Positions 1 through 5,099 of a stretch of 6,452 nt of DNA are shown piece by piece. Position numbers and translations under genes: made by a program. Positions within the stretch are counted from its first letter, which is position 1. The number at the start of each line of letters is the position of its first letter. Below the pieces are notes generated by a model. That model worked only from the letters and a program-made list of their open reading frames with translations, was not told the DNA's origin and searched no databases. The DNA comes from Holophagaceae bacterium (GTDB taxonomy: Bacteria; Acidobacteriota; Holophagae; Holophagales; Holophagaceae), in contig PMJK01000174.1 in the NCBI GenBank assembly GCA_003158505.1, positions 16,266 to 22,717 on the forward strand, given 5' to 3'.

Positions 1-101
1 CGGTCCAGCACATCGTCCCCCACTTCCGCAGCGGCCATAGCAGCGCGCATCTCGGGGGACGGTTTGGTGACGGTGTCGGAGCGGAGGTCGATGGGTCGCA
101 T
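1..101 (-). CDS. ltaE: Low-specificity L-threonine aldolase, N-terminal fragment (runs off the window)
   Basis: Reading leftward from the ATG at 101-99, 33 codons are visible. They begin MRPIDLRSDTVTKPSPEM and continue to an EVGDDVLD stretch. The 'IDLRSDTVTKP...M..AM..AEVGDD' block is the hallmark start of PLP-dependent threonine aldolases (fold type I aminotransferase-like), which cleave L-threonine or L-allo-threonine to glycine and acetaldehyde in the cytoplasm. The PLP lysine and the rest of the enzyme (family about 340 aa) lie outside the window. An in-frame TGA at 116-114 limits the start to this ATG or a TTG at 113-111. The ATG matches the family start, but no clear Shine-Dalgarno sequence precedes it. 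The gene is divergent from uppP with only 48 bp between the start codons. The family call is strong despite the short fragment; the precise stereospecificity cannot be read. Confidence 0.88.
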   Translation of the reverse strand, partial: MRPIDLRSDTVTKPSPEMRAAMAAAEVGDDVLD

Positions 102-149
102 GGGGAAATTCAATCATGCATGGCACACTGGTTGGCTATCGGAGTTTGA
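102..149. promoter_or_regulatory. Divergent start region between the threonine aldolase and uppP
   Basis: These 48 bp separate two divergent start codons, so promoters for both genes are expected here or just inside the genes. The stretch is locally AT-richer than its flanks and contains the 8-bp palindrome CATGCATG at 115-122. No convincing -35/-10 pair is visible on either strand. The uppP ribosome binding site, GGAG at 141-144, lies 5 nt before its ATG. The promoter role is inferred from layout. Confidence 0.3.
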
Positions 150-1031
150 ATGAACCTGCTGCACGCCATCCTCCTGGGTCTCATCCAGGGCCTGACGGAA
201 TTTCTGCCGGTGTCCTCCACGGCCCACCTCACCTTGGCCGAGCACCTGATGTTCCACGGCCAGCCGATGCCTCTGGCCTTCGATGTATTGCTGCATGTGG
301 GCACCCTGGTGGCCCTCTTCATCTACTTCCGACGGGAGCTGGTCCAGATCCTCATGGGCTGTGTCGGGCGGGATGTGGAGGGGCGCCGACTGGCGATCTG
401 GCTCTTCGTGGCGATGATCCCGACGGGGATCTTCGGCCTGGCCACCCGCAGCATGAAGGAAGCGGCCAAGGAACACCTCTGGGTGTACGGCATCGGCCTC
501 CTCTGCACGTCGGTGCTGCTCACCCTGGCCAACCGCCTGAGCAAGGCGCGGATGAATTCGCAGGACCAGGATCTGGCGGGACGCGACCTCCATGACCTGC
601 GGGCCATGGACGCCCTGGCCGTGGGCACCATCCAGGGCATCGGTGGCGGCTTCGGCCTCTCGCGGTCCGGATCCACCATCTCCATCGGCGTGTTCCGCGG
701 CCTGAAGCTCCCCACGTCGACACGCTTCAGCTTCCTGCTGGGCATCCCCACCATCGCCGCCGCGGCGGCGGTCGAACTGCGGGGCCTGCTCAAGCCCCTT
801 CTGAAGCATCAGCCCCTGCCGGCGGACATGGCCTTCCCCGCGGGCTCCAGCTCCCCAGTGGCGCTTTGTGCCGCGGGGGTCATCGTTGCCGCCATCTCGG
901 GCTACTTCGCCATCGGCATGCTGGACCGGTTCACCCGGAAACCGCGGCTCAACGGCTTTGCGGTCTACTGCCTGGGACTGGGCCTGGTGATGCTCGCCCT
1001 GGGAACCACTGGCATGCTCGGTCACCACTGA
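150..1031 (+). CDS. uppP: Undecaprenyl-diphosphate phosphatase UppP (BacA family)
   Basis: This integral membrane enzyme dephosphorylates undecaprenyl diphosphate to the monophosphate, regenerating the lipid carrier for peptidoglycan and other envelope polymers; overproduction in other bacteria gives bacitracin resistance. The product is 293 aa, slightly longer than the usual 265-280. Both family signatures are present. Motif 1 is QGLTEFLPVSSTAHL at residues 13-27, with Glu17 and the conserved Ser/His set. Motif 2 is GLSRSGSTIS at residues 169-178, with the essential Arg172. The usual Pro-Gly before SRSG is replaced by Phe-Gly (GGGFGLSRSG), a mild deviation. Several hydrophobic segments (about 43-60, 81-97, 113-127, 186-210, 236-257, 272-289) fit a polytopic protein. 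The start is supported by GGAG at 141-144, 5 nt upstream, and by motif 1 sitting at its normal distance from the N-terminus. The gene stands alone, divergent from the aldolase gene and followed by a long non-coding gap. Confidence 0.95.
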   Translation: MNLLHAILLGLIQGLTEFLPVSSTAHLTLAEHLMFHGQPMPLAFDVLLHVGTLVALFIYFRRELVQILMGCVGRDVEGRRLAIWLFVAMIPTGIFGLATRSMKEAAKEHLWVYGIGLLCTSVLLTLANRLSKARMNSQDQDLAGRDLHDLRAMDALAVGTIQGIGGGFGLSRSGSTISIGVFRGLKLPTSTRFSFLLGIPTIAAAAAVELRGLLKPLLKHQPLPADMAFPAGSSSPVALCAAGVIVAAISGYFAIGMLDRFTRKPRLNGFAVYCLGLGLVMLALGTTGMLGHH

Positions 1032-1058
1032 AGCCAGGGCCTCCAGTGGGGCACCCCA
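1025..1058 (+). terminator. Weak inverted repeats at the end of uppP
   Basis: CCACTG (1025-1030, overlapping the stop codon) can pair with CAGTGG (1044-1049) around a 13-nt loop. The overlapping segment TGGGGCACCCCA (1047-1058) forms an alternative tight hairpin. Neither is followed by a T-tract, so an intrinsic terminator is not demonstrated; these may stabilise the mRNA end or be incidental in GC-rich DNA. Confidence 0.2.
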
Positions 1059-1132
1059 TGGCATGGAAGACTGGGACCGCGAAACCGGCAACAGGCAGAA
1101 GCGCTTGAGTGGAACAGATCAGAAGCATTTAC

Positions 1133-1201
1133 CGGTGAGGAATAGTGAGGGCCGGTGAGACTGTGCCCTTTCTGTTCACCGTTCCTCACCGTTTCTCTCC
1201 G
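1133..1201. repeat. Two opposed triplets of a 10-bp unit (consensus CGGTGAGGAA), potential large hairpin
   Basis: The left arm reads as three contiguous 10-mers on the plus strand: CGGTGAGGAA (1133-1142), TAGTGAGGGC (1143-1152) and CGGTGAGACT (1153-1162). The right arm gives three contiguous 10-mers on the minus strand: CGGTGAACAG (1181-1172), CGGTGAGGAA (1191-1182) and CGGAGAGAAA (1201-1192). GTGAG therefore recurs at exactly 10-bp intervals on the left, and its complement does the same on the right. Left unit 1 and the middle right unit form a perfect 10-bp inverted repeat (1133-1142 with 1182-1191). Alternatively the arms pair as one imperfect 30-bp stem around GTGCCCTTT. The GTTTCTCT after the perfect stem is only mildly T-rich, so it could be a weak terminator of uppP. 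Multiple helically phased operator sites are an equally good reading. Confidence 0.65.
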
Positions 1202-1263
1202 GTGGAAAGAAACCCTTTGTGCACCCGCCGCACACCGACATAGGCCCTGGGCAGCAGGGGCAG

Positions 1264-1279
1264 GGTAATTGTGATTACC
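1264..1279. promoter_or_regulatory. Perfect palindrome GGTAAT-TGTG-ATTACC, possible operator
   Basis: A 6+6 bp perfect inverted repeat around a 4-nt centre is AT-rich within GC-rich surroundings and lies 112 bp before the natA start codon. The size and symmetry suit a dimeric repressor or activator site, but no cognate regulator gene is in view and I do not recognise the operator. A role in natAB control is inferred from position only. Confidence 0.35.
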
Positions 1280-1297
1280 TCTCAAGCCCAGCTCGAT

Positions 1298-1331
1298 CCC
1301 GTTCGCCGGTCAGCCGGTCCCGTTCACCGAT
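1298..1331. repeat. Direct repeat CCCGTTC[G/A]CCG with 21-bp spacing
   Basis: CCCGTTCGCCGGT at 1298-1310 recurs as CCCGTTCACCGAT at 1319-1331. Ten of the first eleven positions are identical and the start-to-start distance is 21 bp, two helical turns. Same-face spacing upstream of natA suggests tandem regulator binding. The element could be incidental in this biased sequence. Confidence 0.35.
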
Positions 1332-1390
1332 GGGACAGATCAACATTCCCGGAAGCCCCTAGACTGGAGCTATATCGTCCGGAGGTTCTG

Positions 1391-2155
1391 GTGATCCACC
1401 TGAGCGAGGTTCACAAATCCTTCACCGTGAAGGATCGCAAGACCCGCACCACCAAGCGCATCGACGCCGTGCGCGGCATCTCCCTCACGGTGAAGCCGGG
1501 CGAGATCTACGGTCTCCTGGGCCCCAACGGGGCCGGCAAGTCCACGACGCTGCGGATGATCGCAGGTCTGATGGATCCGGATGCCGGCAGCATCGCCGTG
1601 TGCGGATTCGACACCCGGCAGAAACCCGAAGCCGTGCGGGGGTGCCTGGGCTACCTCAGCACGGACATGGGGGTCTACACCCGCTTCACGCCCCGCGAAC
1701 TCCTGCGGATCTTCGGGGAATTCCAGGCCGTGGATCCTGTCACCGCCGAACGCCGGGGCATGCACTTGTTAGAGAAGCTTCAGCTGGCGGACTTCGCCGA
1801 CGTGAAGATGGATGGGTTCTCCTCGGGCCAGAAGCAGAAAGTGAGCATCGCCCGGGCCCTGCTGCACGACCCCAAAGTGGTGATCTTCGACGAGCCCACC
1901 ACCGGCCTCGATGTGCTCACCGCCAAGACCGTGCTGGACCTGTTGCGCATCATGCGGGAGGAGGGCCGGACGGTGATCGTCTCCACCCACGTCATGCCCA
2001 TGGTCGATGAGATCTGCGACCGGGTGGGCATCATCTTCGACGGCAAGCTGCACGGGGACGCCCCGCCCCGGGAACTCCTGCAGTCCAGGCGTGCGAAAAC
2101 CCTGGATGAGGTCTTCTTCCAGCTCGCGGCTGAATCCGAGGGAGTCAATTCATGA
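1391..2155 (+). CDS. natA: ABC transporter ATP-binding protein, NatA type
   Basis: This is the cytoplasmic ATPase of an ABC-2 type exporter and powers the membrane partner encoded next. The product is 254 aa with the full nucleotide-binding set: Walker A GPNGAGKST (44-52), signature SSGQKQK (144-150), Walker B VVIFDEP (163-169) with Glu168, D-loop TTGLD (170-174) and H-loop STH (His200). The segment after Walker A, LGYLSTDMGVYTRFTPRE, matches the NatA style and lacks the glutamine usual at the Q-loop. The chosen start is GTG at 1391, preceded by GGAGG at 1381-1385 with 5-nt spacing; it gives the family-typical opening (M)IHLSEVHKSF. The frame stays open upstream to a GTG at 1271, but those 40 extra residues look non-coding. 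The stop overlaps the natB start (ATGA), indicating translational coupling. NatA/NatB in Bacillus exports sodium; the substrate here cannot be deduced from sequence. Confidence 0.93.
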   Translation: MIHLSEVHKSFTVKDRKTRTTKRIDAVRGISLTVKPGEIYGLLGPNGAGKSTTLRMIAGLMDPDAGSIAVCGFDTRQKPEAVRGCLGYLSTDMGVYTRFTPRELLRIFGEFQAVDPVTAERRGMHLLEKLQLADFADVKMDGFSSGQKQKVSIARALLHDPKVVIFDEPTTGLDVLTAKTVLDLLRIMREEGRTVIVSTHVMPMVDEICDRVGIIFDGKLHGDAPPRELLQSRRAKTLDEVFFQLAAESEGVNS

Positions 2156-3342
2156 GAGGCGCCCTGCTCATCGCCAAAAAGGAATTCCTGGAACTCTCCA
2201 AGGACCGCAAGACGATGTTCTTCGCCTTCGTGCTGCCCTTCCTGCTCTATCCGGCGATCTTCGGCATGATGGCCAAGATGGGGAAGCGGGACGAGGCCCA
2301 GAACCAGAACAAGGCCAGCCGGGTCTATGTCTCTGATCCATCCGGTGCCCTGAACGGTGTGCTGACCACGGATGCCAAGCATTTTGTGCGGGTGGCCAGG
2401 CCGGAAGGCGATCTGAAGCAGGCCATCCGGGACCAGAAGCTGGAACTGGCGCTCGAAGTGGATCCCAACGCCGCCGCGGATCTCCTGAAGCACGAGACAT
2501 TCAGTCTGACCGCCACCATGGACGAGAGCGAGCGGGCCTCGGAGGTCGCCTTGAAGCGCCTGAAGGATGCCCTCGCGACCCAGGAGAGGACCTGGGTTCA
2601 GGGGCGCCTTGAGAGCCTGGGAGCGTCCTCCCAGCTGGCCGAGCCCCTCAGGCTGGAAGTGAGAAACGCCTCCGACACAGCCCTCGAGATTGGCAAGGCC
2701 ATGGGCAGGTTCCTACCCTATCTGCTGATGATCATGATGTATTCGGGATCCATGCAGCACGGCATCTACGTCACCGCAGGCGAGAAGGAGCGGCATACCC
2801 TCCTGAGCCTCATGGCCACGCGGCTGCCGCGCAATCAGATCATCCTGGGCAAGCTGCTCTACATCTTCTGCATGGGTGTCATCGCAGCCCTCCTGAATCT
2901 GCTGAGCATGGGGATCTCCATCGCCTTCATGGGCGGTGGGTCAGCCGGTTCCATGCAGGCCATGGCGGCCATCGCCAACCCCATGACCCTGGGGCTCACC
3001 TTCATGATCATGGTGCCCCTGGGCCTCTTCTTCTCGAACTTCATCCTGCTCATGGGCATCCAGGCCAGGAACACCATCGAGGCCGGCAGCGCCATCACGC
3101 CTGGCATCTTCCTCGTGGTGTTCCTCGGTGTCTTCACCATGGCGCCGGGCGTGGACAAGATGGCCTTTCTTTCCTACGTGCCCGTGGTGAACGTGTGCCT
3201 GGCGCTCCGGAAGCTGTTCAGCCAGCAGTTCAGCTGGGTGGAATATCTGATCGCCTTCACCATGACCGTGGGGTTGGCCGGGCTCATGACCCTGGTTTCC
3301 ATCCGGATCCTCAACCAGGAAAAAGCGCTGTTCAAAATGTGA
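2152..3342 (+). CDS. natB: ABC-2 type transporter permease, NatB type
   Basis: This is the membrane subunit partner of the preceding ATPase. The 396-aa product has the architecture of the ABC-2 membrane family with a large extracytoplasmic insert: an amphipathic N-terminus (KKEFLELSKDRKT), a first membrane segment at about 21-41, a soluble domain at about 45-183, then five more hydrophobic segments (about 186-206, 231-261, 275-301, 312-330, 362-387). After the second segment comes GEKERHTLLSLMATRLPRNQ (210-229), the conserved cytoplasmic coupling-helix region of this family (GEKERGT-like), followed by the typical IILGKLL. The start codon overlaps the natA stop as ATGA, and GAGGGAG at 2138-2144 serves as its ribosome binding site. 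NatAB pairs are known for sodium extrusion and, in related systems, for export of drugs or peptides; the substrate is unassigned. The protein appears full length, with no frameshift. Confidence 0.88.
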   Translation: MRGALLIAKKEFLELSKDRKTMFFAFVLPFLLYPAIFGMMAKMGKRDEAQNQNKASRVYVSDPSGALNGVLTTDAKHFVRVARPEGDLKQAIRDQKLELALEVDPNAAADLLKHETFSLTATMDESERASEVALKRLKDALATQERTWVQGRLESLGASSQLAEPLRLEVRNASDTALEIGKAMGRFLPYLLMIMMYSGSMQHGIYVTAGEKERHTLLSLMATRLPRNQIILGKLLYIFCMGVIAALLNLLSMGISIAFMGGGSAGSMQAMAAIANPMTLGLTFMIMVPLGLFFSNFILLMGIQARNTIEAGSAITPGIFLVVFLGVFTMAPGVDKMAFLSYVPVVNVCLALRKLFSQQFSWVEYLIAFTMTVGLAGLMTLVSIRILNQEKALFKM

Positions 3343-3375
3343 AATCCGCCCCACTCGCGATGCGAACCCGGATTT
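3342..3375 (+). terminator. Nested stem-loop after natB, uncertain terminator
   Basis: AAATCCG (3342-3348) is complementary to CGGATTT (3369-3375), and TCGC (3355-3358) to GCGA (3362-3365) inside the loop. The structure follows the natB stop at once and could end or stabilise the natAB transcript. There is no following T-run, and its last two bases overlap the -35 element of the next gene, so termination is doubtful. Confidence 0.3.
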
Positions 3376-3402
3376 GCCGGAGAAACCCTGTCACTCTATA
3401 GT
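3374..3402 (+). promoter_or_regulatory. Sigma70-like promoter for the TPR gene and probably yvcK
   Basis: TTGCCG (3374-3379, 4/6 to TTGACA) and TATAGT (3397-3402, 5/6 to TATAAT) are separated by exactly 17 bp. Transcription would begin near 3409, leaving a short leader that includes the ribosome binding site GAGGA at 3417-3421. It is the best-formed promoter in the window and marks a new transcription unit after natAB. Confidence 0.5.
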
Positions 3403-3427
3403 TTCTCTAGCATCCCGAGGATCCCGC

Positions 3428-3973
3428 ATGGCGACGAAGGCCAAGACCGAAACCGCACCCAAGCCCACCCCCAAGTCCGCACCGGCTGCTGCCCAGCCCT
3501 CGCCCTCCCCCCTGGCTGCCGCCTTCACCAAGGCCTTGAAGCTGGTGGATTCAGGCAAGCATGCCGAGGCCACGAAGGCTCTGGAGACCCTTGCGGTGGA
3601 TGCCCAGGCCGCCGATGACTGGCCGATGAAGCGCCGGGCTCAGGTCTACCTCGCCCTGTGCGAATCCAAAATCCATCCCGCTAAGGCCACCGCCGTCGAT
3701 GCCATCACTGAGATCGAGGCCTGCCTCAACCGTCACGAAACGGACGAAGCAATCAAGCTCAGCGAGAAGGCCCTGAAGAGCAACCCGACCAAGGGTTCGC
3801 TGCACTACCTCAGGGCCGTCGCCTTTGCTCAGGCGGAGAAAACCGAGGCCTCCGCGGAAAGCCTGAAGAAGGCCGTGGAACTGGATGCCGATTTCGTCTT
3901 CCAGTGGCACATGGAACCGGATTTCAACGCCATCCGGAAGTCACCGCTGTTCGCGTTCACTGAAGGGCATTGA
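3428..3973 (+). CDS. Small tetratricopeptide-repeat (TPR) protein
   Basis: The product is 181 aa with no signal peptide or membrane segment, so it is probably cytoplasmic. Residues 1-28 form a Lys/Pro/Ala-rich flexible tail. From about residue 29 the sequence is all helical, with TPR-like pairs: 'AAAFTKALKLVDSGKHAEATKAL', then 'DEAIKLSEKALKSNPTKGSLHYLRAVAFAQ', then 'ASAESLKKAVELDADF'. The C-terminus, EPDFNAIRKSPLFAF, matches the 'EPDF..IR..P.F' ending seen in the terminal repeat of many bacterial TPR proteins. Function is unknown; TPRs mediate protein-protein contacts. The start is ATG 3428 with GAGGA at 3417-3421, 6 nt upstream; an in-frame TTG at 3374 coincides with the -35 element and is rejected. 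yvcK begins 10 bp after the stop, so the two are probably co-transcribed. Confidence 0.82.
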   Translation: MATKAKTETAPKPTPKSAPAAAQPSPSPLAAAFTKALKLVDSGKHAEATKALETLAVDAQAADDWPMKRRAQVYLALCESKIHPAKATAVDAITEIEACLNRHETDEAIKLSEKALKSNPTKGSLHYLRAVAFAQAEKTEASAESLKKAVELDADFVFQWHMEPDFNAIRKSPLFAFTEGH

Positions 3974-3983
3974 GCCTGCGACC

Positions 3984-4973
3984 ATGACTGGCAGAACGGG
4001 CCTCGACCCCGACCAGCCGCTGCGGGTAGTGGCCCTGGGCGGTGGCACAGGCCTCGCCGCGCTCCTGCGGGCCCTCAAACGCGAGGCGGGCCGCAGCCGG
4101 GATCCCTGGAAGCTGACGGGCATTGTCACCGTGTCTGATAATGGCGGGTCCTCCGGCCGTCTGCGGGATGAGCTGGGGGGTATTCCTCCCGGAGATCTGC
4201 GCAACTGCCTGGCGGCGCTTACATTGGAGGACTCGGCCCTCTCTGACCTGCTGAACTACCGGTTCCGAGGCGAGGGCAGCCTCGCGGGACACTCCCTCGG
4301 GAACCTGATGCTCTGGGCCCTCGCCGACCTGACCGGCGACTGGGTGCGGGCCATCCGCCAACTCTCGGGCGTACTGGTGACCTTGGGGCGCCTGTTCCCC
4401 TCGACCGTGGTTCCAGTCACCCTCTGCGCCGAGGACATGGACGGAAGACGCTATATCGGGGAAACGGCCGTGGGATCCTGTCATCCACCCCTCGCGCAGC
4501 TATGGCTGGAACCCCGGGATGCCGAGGCCTTGCCGGAAGCCGTGCTGGCCCTGCTGAGGTCCGACCTGGTGATCCTCTCGCCCGGAAGCCTATACACATC
4601 CACCATCTCAAACCTTCTTCTGGAAGAGTTGCAGGAGGCCCTGGAATCCTCGCGATCGCCTGTGGTCTATGTGGCGAACCTCATGACCGAACCCGGCGAA
4701 ACTGCCGGACTGGACCTGGAAAAGCACGTGGCGGCCATCTCGGCTTTTGGCCAAACGCGGATCTCCGCCATCATCGCCAACTCGGCCTCTCTGGGCGCAG
4801 ACATGCTCGCGAGGTACCGGGTGGAGGGTGGCGAACCCCTTCTGACCGAGGCCGAACGGATTCTGGGCATTCCGGTCTACCGGTTCCCCCTCCTGGATCC
4901 CGAGGCGCCCATGGCTCGGCACCATCCGGGTCTGTTGAATCGCGCCATCCGCGAAGTCTTGTCCCTTTTATAG
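3984..4973 (+). CDS. yvcK: YvcK/CofD-family UDP-sugar-binding morphogenesis (gluconeogenesis) factor
   Basis: The 329-aa cytoplasmic protein carries all the YvcK hallmarks in order: GGGTG (19-23), SDNGGSSGRLRDE (51-63) followed by GIPPGDLRNCLAAL (66-79), HSLGNLML (103-110), TVVPVTLCAEDMDG (141-154), LSPGSLYTS (198-206) and NLMTEPGET (232-240). YvcK proteins share a fold with CofD (2-phospho-L-lactate transferase). In Bacillus YvcK binds UDP-sugars such as UDP-GlcNAc and is needed for normal shape and peptidoglycan synthesis on gluconeogenic carbon sources. Automatic annotation as the F420 enzyme CofD would be a likely error, because the SDNGGSSG and NLMTEPGET motifs are the YvcK forms. The start is ATG 3984, just before the Rossmann-like strand LRVVALGGGTG. 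Its ribosome binding site is poor, which suggests coupling to the TPR gene 10 bp upstream. The rapZ and whiA neighbours typical of Firmicutes are absent here. Confidence 0.93.
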   Translation: MTGRTGLDPDQPLRVVALGGGTGLAALLRALKREAGRSRDPWKLTGIVTVSDNGGSSGRLRDELGGIPPGDLRNCLAALTLEDSALSDLLNYRFRGEGSLAGHSLGNLMLWALADLTGDWVRAIRQLSGVLVTLGRLFPSTVVPVTLCAEDMDGRRYIGETAVGSCHPPLAQLWLEPRDAEALPEAVLALLRSDLVILSPGSLYTSTISNLLLEELQEALESSRSPVVYVANLMTEPGETAGLDLEKHVAAISAFGQTRISAIIANSASLGADMLARYRVEGGEPLLTEAERILGIPVYRFPLLDPEAPMARHHPGLLNRAIREVLSLL

Positions 4974-5099
4974 GACACTATTGGAACCCTAAACGATGCC
5001 GATAGAGTGATCGAGGTAACGAATGGGGATGGTAAATTTTATTGACTCTATTACTTTTGACAAGGACCGCAGTAGGCTTATCCGGGCGGGAGGTGGCAG
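4974..5099 (+). promoter_or_regulatory. AT-rich gap with promoter-like elements before the DUF4388 gene
   Basis: The 126-bp gap is clearly AT-richer than the surrounding genes, especially 5030-5062. It contains a perfect -35 hexamer TTGACA at 5057-5062, but the best -10 behind it is only TATCCG at 5079-5084 (16-bp spacer, 3/6). That would start transcription almost at the ribosome binding site GGGAGG (5088-5093), so the true promoter may differ. TTGGAA (4981-4986) with TAGAGT (5003-5008) is another weak pair with a 16-bp spacer. ATAGAGTGA (5002-5010) and TGACTCTAT (5043-5051, one mismatch off centre) form an inverted repeat that may be an operator. No T-tract terminator for yvcK is seen. Confidence 0.35.

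Larger units (their letters stand above)
1032..1390. other. 359-bp non-coding region between uppP and natA, rich in repeats and symmetry
   Basis: No credible gene is seen on either strand; the open frames crossing it lack a ribosome binding site and any family resemblance. In order it holds the uppP 3' hairpins (1025-1058); the paired triplets of a 10-bp unit (1133-1201); small hairpins TGTGC/GCACA (1218-1222 with 1230-1234) and CCCTG/CAGGG (1245-1249 with 1255-1259); a GGTAAT/ATTACC palindrome (1264-1279); a direct repeat CCCGTTC[G/A]CCG (1298-1308 and 1319-1329); and the natA ribosome binding site (1381-1385). It presumably carries the natAB promoter, but no standard -35/-10 pair stands out. 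TATATC at 1371-1376 resembles a -10 box but has no good -35 partner and sits only 4 nt before the ribosome binding site. Confidence 0.7.

Noticed and set aside
114..1091. Long minus-strand open frame (325 codons) opposite uppP
   Set aside because: Its translation is a Gln/His/Glu/Gly-rich low-information sequence typical of the antisense of a GC-rich gene. It fully overlaps a clearly real uppP and has no family motif.
1111..1342. Repeated word GG[A/G]ACAGATCA at 1111-1121 and 1332-1342
   Set aside because: Only 10 of 11 bases match, the copies lie 221 bp apart, and there is no symmetry or phasing. It may be chance and is too weak to call.
1780..2493. Minus-strand open frame of 237 codons across the natA-natB junction
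   Set aside because: It lies antisense to two well-supported genes with intact motifs and shows no recognisable domain.
3885..4973. Longer yvcK with 33 extra N-terminal residues
   Set aside because: The extension overlaps the end of the TPR gene in another frame, reads as Ser/Arg-rich noise, and YvcK proteins normally begin just before the GGGTG strand. ATG 3984 is preferred.
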